Source of the DNA: Algoriphagus sp.
GTDB lineage: Bacteria; Bacteroidota; Bacteroidia; Cytophagales; Cyclobacteriaceae
Length of the DNA: 55,178 bases
NCBI RefSeq assembly: GCF_029254265.1
Contig: NZ_JAQWXX010000108.1
Coordinates: 1 to 55,178 of the forward strand
Direction of reading: 5' to 3'
Positions 36,379 through 46,621 of this stretch are shown here, piece by piece. A program made the position numbers and the translations under genes. Below the pieces are notes generated by a model that had not been told where the DNA came from, did no database searches, and worked only from the letters and a program-made list of their open reading frames with translations. Every line of letters begins with the position of its first letter. The stretch's first letter is position 1.

Positions 36379-36960
36379 ATGAAAAGATTTCTCGTCCAAG
36401 GCATTTCAGTTTTCTTAGGCTTCACTTTTTGGGGATCGGGAATGGCGAAGCTGTTCTTTGAGCATAAATTCTTTGGATGGATGGGACCAGTCTGGTTGAT
36501 AGATGAACTGACGAAATATGACCTTGGGTTTTATGGCGCTTTTATCGCCTATTCTCAGGTCGTCATCGGCTACTTACTGGTGACTACCCGTTATAAACTA
36601 CTCGGGAGTATCATGATGCTTCCACTATTGGCCAATATTCTAATGGTGACTATCTCGCTGCAATGGCGCGGCACCCCTTATGTGATTTGCTTTTTTCTAA
36701 TTCTCAATATGACCTTGCTCTGGCAGTATCGTGACTTTTTCCGGCCCTTGATAGACGAGGGAAAAAGTAATGCAGACATCAACCGCAGAACTCCTAAAAC
36801 TTGGTCAGGACACTTAGTTTGGCTGACGGGTTTAGGTTTACAGATTCTTGCAATCGCGGTGTCTTATTACCATTGGCCCCTTTCCTTAGGGATTTCTCTG
36901 ACGGGTTTGGTCATTTCTTTTATGAGTTTTAGGGTGGATAAAAATCATAACCGGAATTAA
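36379..36960 (+). CDS. DoxX-like membrane protein
   Basis: A 193-aa integral membrane protein. FTFWGSGMAKLFFEHKFFGWMGPVWL (about residues 15-40) and the helix that follows fit a DoxX-like fold, including the conserved G-x-x-K. Five or so helices are visible. ISLQWRGTPYVICF (about 92-105) is a loop/helix characteristic of this group. DoxX-like proteins have mixed roles (redox, quinone-linked), so function is open. Monocistronic. Confidence 0.7.
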   Translation: MKRFLVQGISVFLGFTFWGSGMAKLFFEHKFFGWMGPVWLIDELTKYDLGFYGAFIAYSQVVIGYLLVTTRYKLLGSIMMLPLLANILMVTISLQWRGTPYVICFFLILNMTLLWQYRDFFRPLIDEGKSNADINRRTPKTWSGHLVWLTGLGLQILAIAVSYYHWPLSLGISLTGLVISFMSFRVDKNHNRN

Positions 36961-37150
36961 TAATTTCTCATCTATCCTATTTTGCTTCTTGGCTTTCCAA
37001 TATTTTCTCAAAAGAACCAAAAGGGTGATACTTAAAATTATTCTTTTCTTAACATTCTGGCTTATTTCTTGGTCTTTTATTTAGGATATTCAAACTTAGT
37101 GATTGACACATGCTTAATCAGAAATTATAAAAAAGTACCTGCTCAAATCT

Positions 37151-39064
37151 TTGAAGATCCTTGGCATTTCAATAGCTAGCCTATTGATTCTCTTCGTTGC
37201 CTTGATCTTTTTTATTCGAAGCCCATGGGGTCAGGGGATAATAGTGGATAAGGCCACCACCTATCTTCATGACAAAACTGGCGCTGATGTAAGTGTTGGG
37301 AAGCTTTTTATCACATTCTCAGGAAGTATCAGCCTTGAAGAGTTTTACATTTCGGATGTTGATGGAGACACCTTGGTATATTCTAAAAATCTGGAAGCTG
37401 GAGTTTCATTTCTTCCACTGATTCAAGATGGTTCTATCCATGTAAGCAATTTCGATTGGGAAGGCCTTACTGCCAGAATTAATCGACCTGAAAGTACCGG
37501 TAAATTCAATTTTGAATACCTAATTGAAGCCTTTTCTTCTTCAGAAGATGCGACAGTTTCTGAAAGTACGTCGGAAGAAAGTGCAGCTTTAAACATTTCA
37601 CTTTCGCCAATTACGCTCAAAGATTTTGACATCACCTACCTGGATGAAGTCACGGGAACTGAAGCTCAAATAAAGCTTGGGGATTTTGAATTGGCTATTC
37701 CAACCTTGGATTTGGAAAATAATGTTTTTGGGATTAAGTCTATTTCTCTAGAAAAAAGCAGCATTCAATACAAACAAACCAAACCTTTTCCTCCTTCTGA
37801 AGAAACTGAAGAGGAGTCGATTTTACCGATTATCCGAATTGAAAATCTAAACCTACGCGACATCACTTTGGATTACAATAATCCATTGGAACAGCAACTG
37901 GCAGAGGTGAAAATCGGAGAGTTAATACTTCAGATTCCTGAAATAGATTTGCCAAATCAAAATGTGGAGATTAATCAAATAAGCCTTTCGGAGTCCAGTA
38001 TTTTATACCATGATTTTTCGATTCCTGATAGTCTTTCTTCCAATTCTATAGAAGCTGATTCTTCTGAATTCACCTGGCCAGACTGGATAGTAGACATAAA
38101 ATCGATTGCGCTTGAGAACAACCAGATTGAATATAAAACCAAAGATCAAGAAGCTCAGTCAGGAATTTTTAATCCAGAAGTTATCCTTCTCGAAAATTTG
38201 ACTTTGATAGCTAGCGATATCTCCTTGGCAGATGAATCAGTGAGCCTAAACCTCGAAAATTTTCAGTTTTTAGAAGCCAGCGGATTTGAATTGAAAGACT
38301 TGATTTTAGCCTTAAAAACTACTGGCAAAGGGACTGAAATTTCAAGGTTCTTTATAGAAACCAACCGAAGTCTTGTTGATTCAAAAGCTGATTTCACTTA
38401 CGAATCAATCCAGCAATTAATCGATAATCCTGAGCAGTCTAAATTGAATTTAGAAATTTCTGACCTAACCCTTGATGTAAGAGATAGCTACTTCTTTGCT
38501 CCTGAATTGGCAAAGGACACATTGATCCAGGAACTAGCAAAATTTCCGTTTTTGGGAGATTTATCGGTTAATGGGAATCTGGCACAATTGGAAATTCCGC
38601 AATTAACTATCTCTTGGGATGAAACCGAATTAACAGCGAAGGGAAGTATTGCAAATGCCTTGGTAATTGACTCTTTGTTTTTTGATTTTCCTGAACTCAA
38701 CCTTAAAACCGATCGAACCACGATCAATCGATTTGTATCGGAGTCAGATTATGGAATTCAATTACCAGAGCAATTAGATCTCCATGCGAATGCAAAAGGT
38801 ACTTTGGATGATTTGTTGGCAGAATTGGATTTGTTGACTGATTTAGGGGAGATTAAAATGGCTGCCAGTTACCAGAATTTAGATAAACTGGCATTTGATC
38901 TGGATCTTGATTTGAGCGAATTACAACTTGGCGTTTTACTTCAAAACCCAGACTTGGATACCTTATCGCTAAGTCTACAGGCCCATGGAAATGGTACTAG
39001 TATCTATGAGCTGAACGCAAGTCTTCAGTCCGATTTTGAAAAATATAAATCTATATGGATCTGA
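37151..39064 (+). CDS. tamB: TamB-like translocation/assembly protein, N-terminal part (frameshifted)
   Basis: N-terminal half of a TamB-like protein, which bridges inner and outer membranes and helps lipid transport or outer-membrane assembly. A transmembrane helix (about residues 3-22) precedes FIRSPWGQGIIVDKATTYL and a long beta-rich, AsmA-like region. The frame ends at 39064 after DFEKYKSIWI. If one A is removed from the A5 run at 39039-39043, reading continues smoothly into the downstream frame (QSDFENINLYGSDYSG). The gene also lacks an ATG: the first usable codon here is a TTG at 37151, whereas the family start would be near 37127, where ATA precedes AAAAAGTACCTG (KKYLLKSLKILG). Both point to a damaged gene or sequencing error. 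The intact length would be about 1680 aa, normal for Bacteroidota TamB. Confidence 0.85.
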   Translation: MKILGISIASLLILFVALIFFIRSPWGQGIIVDKATTYLHDKTGADVSVGKLFITFSGSISLEEFYISDVDGDTLVYSKNLEAGVSFLPLIQDGSIHVSNFDWEGLTARINRPESTGKFNFEYLIEAFSSSEDATVSESTSEESAALNISLSPITLKDFDITYLDEVTGTEAQIKLGDFELAIPTLDLENNVFGIKSISLEKSSIQYKQTKPFPPSEETEEESILPIIRIENLNLRDITLDYNNPLEQQLAEVKIGELILQIPEIDLPNQNVEINQISLSESSILYHDFSIPDSLSSNSIEADSSEFTWPDWIVDIKSIALENNQIEYKTKDQEAQSGIFNPEVILLENLTLIASDISLADESVSLNLENFQFLEASGFELKDLILALKTTGKGTEISRFFIETNRSLVDSKADFTYESIQQLIDNPEQSKLNLEISDLTLDVRDSYFFAPELAKDTLIQELAKFPFLGDLSVNGNLAQLEIPQLTISWDETELTAKGSIANALVIDSLFFDFPELNLKTDRTTINRFVSESDYGIQLPEQLDLHANAKGTLDDLLAELDLLTDLGEIKMAASYQNLDKLAFDLDLDLSELQLGVLLQNPDLDTLSLSLQAHGNGTSIYELNASLQSDFEKYKSIWI

Positions 39065-42000
39065 TTATTCCGGGCTTCAATTAAATGGAGATCTTACCAA
39101 TGGGGCCGGCGATATCAGCCTTTTGCTTGATTCAGACTTTTTGGATTTTGATTTACTAAGTTCCATCACGCTGGATTCTATAAATTCAAAAGTTGACCTT
39201 GCGCTGGACCTTAAAGGTGTAGATTTTTATGAGCTTGGATTTTCCTCAAAAGAATCCAGAGCTAAATTAAAACTGGAAGCAAATTTTGAAGGGAATTTAG
39301 ATGATTTCAAGGCCTCTGTTTTTTTACATGATGGTTTGGTTTTGTATGACAAAAAAAATTACCCAACTGGCCAGCTAGATCTTAGGGCACTTGTGAAACC
39401 AGATTCGACAAACGTTTCCATTGACAGTAAACTTGCAAAAGGTTTTATACAGACTAACACCGATCCAACTGCATTGGCCCAAGCCCTTGAAAATCATTTT
39501 CTGCAGTATTTAGGGCAAGTTGATTCGACCAATTTAGCCCTCGATAGCAACATCGTTATGAATATGGATTTATCAATTTATGAGGATCCTATTTTAAGTG
39601 ACGTTTTGTTACAAGGGCTAGAACAACTTGATTCTGGTAAAATACAAATGTCATATTCCCAAAATTTAAATTCCTTCACTGCATCTGTTGATTTCCCTTA
39701 TATCAATTATTCAGGTTCCCTGATTGACAGTCTTGAACTTAATCTAAGTTCAAATTCGAGTGATCTGAATTTTGATTTTGGTTTTCAAGATCTGGAATCT
39801 GGCCCTTCAAAAATTGGCAATACTTTCCTCACTGGTGAATTAGAGGATTCAAAAATTAAATTTGAATTCAACTCTTTTGCAGAGGAAACGCAACTTTATC
39901 ATATCGGTTATGACATCGGCCTAGCTGGCGATACAATAAGTATTCATATCGATCCAGAAGATCTAATTCTGAACAAAAATAGCTGGACCATTCCGACTAC
40001 CAATCAAGCACTCTATTCTGAAAACAACTTAAACTTTCGAGATTTCAGCTTTACCCAAAATGGTCAAGAACTTTCTCTCAAAAAGAATATTGAAGGGTTT
40101 ACAGATGAAAACATAGCTATTCTTTTTCAAAATTTCAGGCTTTCTACCCTTACCAGTCTATTAAATCCGGAGGAAATTCTAGCCGGAGGAAAATTAAATG
40201 GACAGTTGGTCCTAGAGAACCCATTTGGAGCTATAGGCCTAATGGGTGATCTAAAAATTGATAGCCTTAGGGCCGTGGGTGTACCACTTGGCAATTTAAA
40301 TCTAGAGGCCACAGCGAAAAGCTTAGGAGAATATATTTTAGCTTTAAAATTAAGAGATGGAGGTATCGACCTGGATATGGATGGAGAATTCATCGCAAAT
40401 GAATCAGGTGCAGAATTCGATCTGACAATAGATCTTCTCAAAGCAGAAATGACAAAAATAGCTGCCCTTTCCCAGGATCAAATTTTAGAAGCTTCAGGTT
40501 ACCTGCAGGGTAAAATAAGTGCAAGTGGAAAGACGAGCGATCCAAAATACCAAGGAGAATTTCAATTTCATGAGACATCATTTGTACCGGCACAACTTAG
40601 CACCAAGTATCTTTTATCGGATGAAAAAATCACATTGGATAATGATGGGGTTTATTTCGATCAGTTGACAGTAAGAGATGCGGATGATAATACATTTACA
40701 GTTGATGGTGAAATCTCAACAAGTGATTTAACCAATCCTGGTTTTAATTTAAACCTAGTTGCCAAAAACTTTATGGTGGTCAATTCCACCAATATAGAGA
40801 ATGAATTATTATATGGGCGTGGCACTATCGATGCAGATGTTTCGATAAAAGGAAATCTAAATCTCCCGGTTGTCAAGGCCAATTTGAATGTCAAAGAAAA
40901 TACAGATTTGACATTTATTATTCCTGAGTCACAGCTTGACCTGGTAGAGAGAGATGGCGTGGTAATATTTGTAAACAAAGAAAATCCCGATGACTTTTTA
41001 ACCAGGCAAACAGAAGAAAAAACTACAGCTTTTTCCGGGTTTGATATCCAAGCTATATTGACTGCTGATCCGAAGGCGAAATTTAAAGTGGTAATAGATC
41101 CAAAAACTGGTGACAACCTTTTAATATCAGGAAGTGCCAACCTGCAAATGGATATTAATCCCAATGGCAGAGTCACGATTAGTGGAGCTTATGAAATAAC
41201 AGAAGGACATTATGAAATGTCACTTTATAACTTGATCAGTAAAAAATTCTTGATCAATCCCGGAAGTAGAATTACTTGGAATGGTGATCCGATGGATGCA
41301 AATCTGGACATCCGAGCTATTTATGAGGTAAAAACTCCCCCCACAGAATTAATGTCTTCTCAACTTACAGGAAGCAGCCAGCAGACAAAGTCTCAGTATA
41401 AAACACGTCTTCCATTTTTAGTATATCTAAATGTAGCAGGTGAACTACTGAAACCTGAAATTTCCTTTGCTTTAGATATGCCGGAAAATGATCGTGGAGC
41501 ACTAGGAGGTAGTGTGTATTCACAAGTCCTCCAAGTCAATGAACAAGAAGATGAATTGAACAAGCAGGCATTCTCTCTTCTGGTTTTGGATAGATTCTTC
41601 CCGTCTCAAGGAAGTGATGGATCAAGTGGCGGTGCAGAGGCTATTGCTAGAAATAGCGCTAGTCAGCTACTATCTAGTCAAATGAATGCTCTTTCGAGCA
41701 AATTGTTTGGAGATAGTGGGTTTCAAGTTGGATTCGATTTTGACTCCTACCAAGATTATCAATCAGGAAGTGGACAGAACCGAACTGATTTAAATATTAA
41801 TGCTCAACAAAGCTTATTCAATGATCGTCTCGTGGTTGAAGTTGGCAGTCAAGTAGATCTGGAAGGAAGCTCTCAAAATAGCGGTCAAGCAAACTCCCTA
41901 CTAGCGAATATCAGTATTGAATATATTTTAACTGAAGATGGCAGATGGAGTATAAAAGCATTTAGAAAAAATCAATTTGAAAGCATTATTGATGGGCAGT

Positions 42001-42149
42001 TAATTGTCACTGGTGGTGGTATTATTTTCAATCGAGAGTTCAATGAATTCCGGGACCTTTGGAAGACTCCTGTCCAAAAAGAAAATAAAACAAACCCAAT
42101 TGACGAGTTGAAGGAAAAGCAACAAAATAGGGAGAACGATGAAAATTAA
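39036..42149 (+). CDS. tamB: TamB-like protein, C-terminal part with DUF490 domain
   Basis: The 1037-aa C-terminal half, in the next frame from the N-terminal part. It is a long beta-helical region rich in alternating Asp/Leu strands. The final ~400 residues form the TamB (DUF490) domain, with LDIRAIYEVKTPPTEL (about residues 755-770), PEISFALDMPEN and the C-terminal INFEFRDLWKTPV-like strands that interact with the TamA/TamL barrel. The first ORF codon is a TTG that has no family support, so this half is made only if the frameshift is repaired. The last 11 bp overlap the TamL start, so the two genes are coupled. The continuous good coding sequence argues that the frameshift is recent or an error. 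Confidence 0.85.
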   Translation: MKNINLYGSDYSGLQLNGDLTNGAGDISLLLDSDFLDFDLLSSITLDSINSKVDLALDLKGVDFYELGFSSKESRAKLKLEANFEGNLDDFKASVFLHDGLVLYDKKNYPTGQLDLRALVKPDSTNVSIDSKLAKGFIQTNTDPTALAQALENHFLQYLGQVDSTNLALDSNIVMNMDLSIYEDPILSDVLLQGLEQLDSGKIQMSYSQNLNSFTASVDFPYINYSGSLIDSLELNLSSNSSDLNFDFGFQDLESGPSKIGNTFLTGELEDSKIKFEFNSFAEETQLYHIGYDIGLAGDTISIHIDPEDLILNKNSWTIPTTNQALYSENNLNFRDFSFTQNGQELSLKKNIEGFTDENIAILFQNFRLSTLTSLLNPEEILAGGKLNGQLVLENPFGAIGLMGDLKIDSLRAVGVPLGNLNLEATAKSLGEYILALKLRDGGIDLDMDGEFIANESGAEFDLTIDLLKAEMTKIAALSQDQILEASGYLQGKISASGKTSDPKYQGEFQFHETSFVPAQLSTKYLLSDEKITLDNDGVYFDQLTVRDADDNTFTVDGEISTSDLTNPGFNLNLVAKNFMVVNSTNIENELLYGRGTIDADVSIKGNLNLPVVKANLNVKENTDLTFIIPESQLDLVERDGVVIFVNKENPDDFLTRQTEEKTTAFSGFDIQAILTADPKAKFKVVIDPKTGDNLLISGSANLQMDINPNGRVTISGAYEITEGHYEMSLYNLISKKFLINPGSRITWNGDPMDANLDIRAIYEVKTPPTELMSSQLTGSSQQTKSQYKTRLPFLVYLNVAGELLKPEISFALDMPENDRGALGGSVYSQVLQVNEQEDELNKQAFSLLVLDRFFPSQGSDGSSGGAEAIARNSASQLLSSQMNALSSKLFGDSGFQVGFDFDSYQDYQSGSGQNRTDLNINAQQSLFNDRLVVEVGSQVDLEGSSQNSGQANSLLANISIEYILTEDGRWSIKAFRKNQFESIIDGQLIVTGGGIIFNREFNEFRDLWKTPVQKENKTNPIDELKEKQQNRENDEN

Positions 42150-44430
42150 TAAAAACATACTCTTCTGTTTTTTGGCTGTTATCTCAGTCTCAGGATGCCA
42201 AATAAAGAAGCATATACCTGAAGGAGAATTATTATACACAGGCGCTTCCCTAGAAATTGAAAGGCCAGAAGATTTAGAAGATTTCAAGGTTGTCGAAGAA
42301 GAGCTGAACAGCTTGCTACGTCCAGAACCTAACTCGAAACTCTTAGGAATGTACTTTGGCCTTTGGGCCCATTACAAATCAGAAAAAGAAAGACCCGGCT
42401 TTATCAATCGTTTTTTTAACAAAACATTTGGACAAGAGCCTGTTTATTTCAGTCAAGTGGATCCAGCTCGAACCGAGGAGCTCATTCTCAATAGACTGGA
42501 AAACAGGGGCTATTTTTATGGCTCGACCAGCTCTGAGGTAAACCGAAAAGAAAAGTTTGCTGATGTAAAATATGCTGTAAAAGTATCTTACCCATATGTC
42601 TTATCAGAACTGGAACTTGAAAGAGACTCTCTTCAAATTGAGCATGAAATACAAGAAATTCTAACCGAAACAGAGTTAAAATCAGGAAGTCGATTTGATA
42701 TAAACACTTTAAATCAAGAAAGAGACAGAATTGATGAAGCGCTAAAGAAAAGGGGTTATTACAACTTTAATAATGATTATTTAATCTTTGAAGCAGACAC
42801 GAATATTTCTGATACGGCCAGATTATTTAAACTCTATTTAAGACTTAAAACAAACACCCCTGAAAATGGCCTTTTGCCCTATCAAGTAGATCAAATTCAA
42901 GTATTTCCTAATTACTCTTTGGATGAAAGCGGAGAAAAACTAGATACAGTTAGTCTTGAGGGAAAAGATTTCATCCAAGGCAATTTTGTCTTTAAACCAA
43001 AGCTCCTAAATGATTACATTCTAATCGAAAAAGGGAAGAGATATGATCCAACCAAATCTCGACTCTCCAGCAATCGATTAAGCTCCATTGGCAATTACAA
43101 ATTTGTAAACCTTCGGTATGAAGAATTGAATAAGAAAGATTCACTCGGGCATCTATCCGCAAGTTTTTACCTCTCTCCCATGACGAAGAGGTCAGTTAGA
43201 GCAGAGCTTTTAGCAGTATCCAAGTCCAATAATTTTGCAGGTCCCGCTCTAAATCTAGTTTATAGAAATAGAAATTTATTTCATGGTGGAGAGACCTTTA
43301 ATCTGACCGGCAATATCGGATATGAACTCCAAATCGCCGGAGGAGAAAATAGGTCAAAATTAGAATCTTTTCAACTCGGTTTAAAGGCGGATTTAATTTT
43401 CCCAAGAGTGATCTTCTTCGTTCCCATCAAAGAGAAATTCAGCTATTCGGTGCCAAAGACTAAAATAAGTCTGGGTACAGAATATTTAAGCAGAGGAGGA
43501 TTATACAGACTCAATTCATTTCTCACATCTTATGGTTACTTCTGGAATGCAAATAAATTTGTCTATCATGAAATCAATCCAATCAATGTAAACATTGTAA
43601 ACCTTTCCCAGTCTTCACCTGAGTTTGATGAAATACTTGATAATAATCCTTTCCTTAAGAAAAGTTTTGAACAGAGTTTTATTGCTGGAATCAATTATAC
43701 TTTTAACTACAACAAGCTCAATGACCGGTTCAGAACTCATGGATATTTCTTTGGATTAGGTCTAGACTTCGCCGGCAATACAATTCATGCACTTGATAAA
43801 CTTGTAGGAAAAGGTGATGGAAAGGTCTTTGGTCTTGAGTATGCGCAGTATGCCAAAATAGATTTAGACTTTCGATATCACTTCAATTTCACAAATACCC
43901 AAACCGTAGCTACGCGACTTTTTGCCGGTGTAGGAGTCCCAATTAACAACTCTTCTTCTCTTCCTTTTTCTAAACAATATTTCTCCGGTGGACCAAACAG
44001 TATTAGAGCATTTAGAATCCGTTCCATTGGACCTGGAAGTTACCAGCCAGAGGTAATCGATGATAATTCTTATTTTGACCAATCGGGAGATATTCGGCTA
44101 GAAGGAAATATCGAATACAGATTCCCAATGGTATCTTATCTGAAAGGAGCACTATTCTTAGATGCAGGGAATATCTGGCTGATGAATGAAAACGAAGCAT
44201 TGCCTGGAGGAAAATTCAGCTCCAGTTGGTGGAAAGAAATTGCGATGGGAACTGGATTCGGCTTGAGAGTCGATATTGAATTCTTTGTAATCCGATTTGA
44301 CATTGCTACGCCTTTGAGGAAACCATTTTTACCAGAAGGCGAACGCTGGGGAAACTCATTCGATATTGGCAGCAAGACCTGGAGAAAAGAAAATCTGATC
44401 TTTAATTTTGCGATTGGCTATCCATTTTAA
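42139..44430 (+). CDS. BamA/TamA-family outer-membrane lipoprotein (TamL)
   Basis: A 763-aa Omp85-family protein with a lipobox (VISVSGC, Cys about residue 20), which distinguishes the Bacteroidota TamL type from BamA. POTRA-like domains (about 25-330) are followed by a 16-strand barrel with a bacterial surface antigen pattern: RNLFHGGETFNLTGNIGYE (about 376-394), SGGPNSIRAFRIRSIGPGSY (about 615-635, containing the loop 6 R-A-F-R motif) and a C-terminal RFDIATPLRKPFLPEGERW. Start overlaps tamB by 11 bp. Function is inferred as partner of TamB in outer-membrane assembly. Confidence 0.93.
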   Translation: MKINKNILFCFLAVISVSGCQIKKHIPEGELLYTGASLEIERPEDLEDFKVVEEELNSLLRPEPNSKLLGMYFGLWAHYKSEKERPGFINRFFNKTFGQEPVYFSQVDPARTEELILNRLENRGYFYGSTSSEVNRKEKFADVKYAVKVSYPYVLSELELERDSLQIEHEIQEILTETELKSGSRFDINTLNQERDRIDEALKKRGYYNFNNDYLIFEADTNISDTARLFKLYLRLKTNTPENGLLPYQVDQIQVFPNYSLDESGEKLDTVSLEGKDFIQGNFVFKPKLLNDYILIEKGKRYDPTKSRLSSNRLSSIGNYKFVNLRYEELNKKDSLGHLSASFYLSPMTKRSVRAELLAVSKSNNFAGPALNLVYRNRNLFHGGETFNLTGNIGYELQIAGGENRSKLESFQLGLKADLIFPRVIFFVPIKEKFSYSVPKTKISLGTEYLSRGGLYRLNSFLTSYGYFWNANKFVYHEINPINVNIVNLSQSSPEFDEILDNNPFLKKSFEQSFIAGINYTFNYNKLNDRFRTHGYFFGLGLDFAGNTIHALDKLVGKGDGKVFGLEYAQYAKIDLDFRYHFNFTNTQTVATRLFAGVGVPINNSSSLPFSKQYFSGGPNSIRAFRIRSIGPGSYQPEVIDDNSYFDQSGDIRLEGNIEYRFPMVSYLKGALFLDAGNIWLMNENEALPGGKFSSSWWKEIAMGTGFGLRVDIEFFVIRFDIATPLRKPFLPEGERWGNSFDIGSKTWRKENLIFNFAIGYPF

Positions 44431-44442
44431 TTAATACTTCTA

Positions 44443-44594
44443 TATGATTACCTGTAATGATGCCAGTAGGCTTATTTTCTTTGTTTTACTGGCTGGAAGA
44501 CCGATGACGGATGACCGAAGTGGCCTAAAACCTAGAGTTTAACTTATTCTTAGCTGCTTTTAGATCTTTGCTGGCAGAAAAGCGGATATACATA
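44443..44594. mobile_element. 152-bp MITE-like element related to the IS at the window ends
   Basis: A non-coding element with imperfect terminal inverted repeats: left end TATGATTACCTG and GATGCCAGTAG, right end (reverse complement) TATGTATATCCGC and TGCCAG, the latter identical to the IS ends at 119 and 55064. It is bracketed by the direct 8-bp repeat TACTTCTA (44435-44442 and 44595-44602), which fits an IS1595-type target duplication. It lies between tamL and the DUF4153 gene and carries no ORF, so it would depend on the transposase of the full-length IS. Confidence 0.75.
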
Positions 44595-44722
44595 TACTTC
44601 TAAAAACAACAGCAATTTCAATCTGGCAACTGGAGTAATTAAGATAATTTAAAACTCCCGAAGTATACAGGACTTTTTGCTTGGATTTAAAATCTCTAAT
44701 TTACTTTTCAAATAACCCGGTA

Positions 44723-46621
44723 ATGAAATTTCCTTCCATAAATCAACTTCAAGAGGACTCCTTCAGAGCTGCCAAACGATTTCCGCTCAGCCTGATTGCT
44801 GCAGTAATTGGGACGGGGCTAGCCATCTATCTAGTGGAGTTAGAACTTTTCGAGGAGGAATTAGGGCTGGTAAATCTACTTCTTACTGCAGCACTTGGCA
44901 TCCCCTTGTTTTTCTGCATCCGAATTCTAGGCGAGCAGTTGCAGCTATCCAAAAAAAATCAAACTCTGATTCAAATTGGAGGACTAGCTTTTCTTGGCCT
45001 GATCTATTGGAGTTTTCCGCTGGAACTCAGCTTCGACACCAACCGCGCTCCTTATATCAGGTACCTGATTTACAATCTGACGATTCATCTTTTCGTAGCG
45101 ATTTTACCTTTTTCCAAAAGCAAAAGTCAACTTGGTTTCTGGAATTACAATAAGGTGCTTTTTCTGCGCTTGGTCTTAGGGGCGCTATATTCCGCGGTCC
45201 TCTTTTTAGGAATTCTCTTTGCCCTACTTGCGATCATGGCCCTTTTTGATGCCGAGATTGACCCCAAAACTTTCGCTCAACTCTTTTTCTTCACCGTAGG
45301 GGTGTTTAATACTTGGTTTTTTCTTGCAGGTATTCCCTTGGAATTTAAAGACTCGATCTCTGAGCAGGAATATCCTAGGGGTTTGCGTGTGTTTACGCAG
45401 TTTGTGCTGATCCCGCTTTTACTTTTCTACCTCGTGATCCTTTATGTCTATGGAGGAAAAATCATATTGACCTGGGATTGGCCTCGAGGCATCGTAAGCT
45501 ACATGATCATAGCCATCTCAGTACTGGGTATTTTTACGAATCTTTTACTTTTTCCTTCTCAGGAATTTAAAGAAAGTGGCTGGATCAAACTCTTCTACAA
45601 GACCTTTTACTTGCTGCTTTTCCCACTGATCATCCTGTTGTTTTTTGCCATAGGAATCCGAATCGAGGAATATGGTCTTACTGTGAATCGTTACATTATT
45701 GCTCTTCTTGGGATTTGGCTGAGCTTTATCGCTATTTATTTCTCATTTGGAAAAAAAGACATTAAAGTGATCCCGATCTCCCTAGCATCTTTTATGATTT
45801 TCGCCTCATTTGGTCCTTGGGGCATGTTTAGCCTGAGTGAATTGAATCAAACCAACCGTCTCATTCGTGTTTTGGAGAAAAATAAGTTGCTTGTAAATGG
45901 GAAAATTCAAAATGAGACCCAATGGGAAATCAGTGAAAAAGGGGCCATTAAATCCATCGATAACGGTGAGGAAATAAATCTAGATCAGGAAAGCTTGAAA
46001 GAGGTGAATTCAATTATCCAATATCTGGGGGATTATCATGGTTTGAAAGATTTAGAACCATGGTTTGACCAAGATTTGAAATCCATCATGCAAACCTCAG
46101 CCAGCAATTCAAAATCAAACTCCCCTTCTATGGATTGGGATGAGCTTTTCATCAAATCCATAGGACTGGATTATATCCCTTCTTATGAATTGAAATATGA
46201 TCAGCCAGAAACCAAGCAGCTAAACTTTGTAGCAACAGGCGAATTCAGGTATCCAATTGAAGGATTTGACCAGTTAATCAAGTTTGATGCAAGTAGATAT
46301 GCAACACCTAAATCAGACGAAAACAACTTAGTCATAAGCCTCGATAAGGAAGGTGAATCAATATTGGTTGTGATTTCAAGCAGTGGGGAAGCCCGAATCG
46401 ATTTGAAACAGTTTATCCAAGAACTACAACTTCTCTATACTAACACTTACAACACTGTAGAATGGGAAGATTTGAGATTTGAATACAATTCCGAGGACTT
46501 GAAGCTAGTTCTGTTTTTTGAAAATATCGATGCCCGTAGCCAAGATGGAGAATTGATTATTGAGTCTTTGAATGGCTTTGCACTGGTGGGTAAACAGGAT
46601 TTAACAAATGAAAAACCATGA
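44723..46621 (+). CDS. DUF4153 domain membrane protein
   Basis: A 632-aa protein starting MKFPSINQLQEDSFRAAKRFP. About 10-12 transmembrane helices fill residues 20-395 (for example LVLGALYSAVLFLGILFALLAIMALF and LFFFTVGVFNTWFFLAGIP), the DUF4153 region. A soluble C-terminal domain (about 395-630) follows. I use the ATG at 44723 rather than a TTG at 44681 because family members begin with this cytoplasmic amphipathic stretch. The stop TGA at 46619 lies inside the ATGA that opens the downstream hairpin module. Function unknown. Confidence 0.87.
   Translation: MKFPSINQLQEDSFRAAKRFPLSLIAAVIGTGLAIYLVELELFEEELGLVNLLLTAALGIPLFFCIRILGEQLQLSKKNQTLIQIGGLAFLGLIYWSFPLELSFDTNRAPYIRYLIYNLTIHLFVAILPFSKSKSQLGFWNYNKVLFLRLVLGALYSAVLFLGILFALLAIMALFDAEIDPKTFAQLFFFTVGVFNTWFFLAGIPLEFKDSISEQEYPRGLRVFTQFVLIPLLLFYLVILYVYGGKIILTWDWPRGIVSYMIIAISVLGIFTNLLLFPSQEFKESGWIKLFYKTFYLLLFPLIILLFFAIGIRIEEYGLTVNRYIIALLGIWLSFIAIYFSFGKKDIKVIPISLASFMIFASFGPWGMFSLSELNQTNRLIRVLEKNKLLVNGKIQNETQWEISEKGAIKSIDNGEEINLDQESLKEVNSIIQYLGDYHGLKDLEPWFDQDLKSIMQTSASNSKSNSPSMDWDELFIKSIGLDYIPSYELKYDQPETKQLNFVATGEFRYPIEGFDQLIKFDASRYATPKSDENNLVISLDKEGESILVVISSSGEARIDLKQFIQELQLLYTNTYNTVEWEDLRFEYNSEDLKLVLFFENIDARSQDGELIIESLNGFALVGKQDLTNEKP

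Noticed and set aside
39036..39064. Programmed ribosomal frameshift in tamB
   Set aside because: GAAAAAT lacks a typical slippery heptamer with downstream structure, and TamB is not known to use frameshifting. A one-base indel is simpler.
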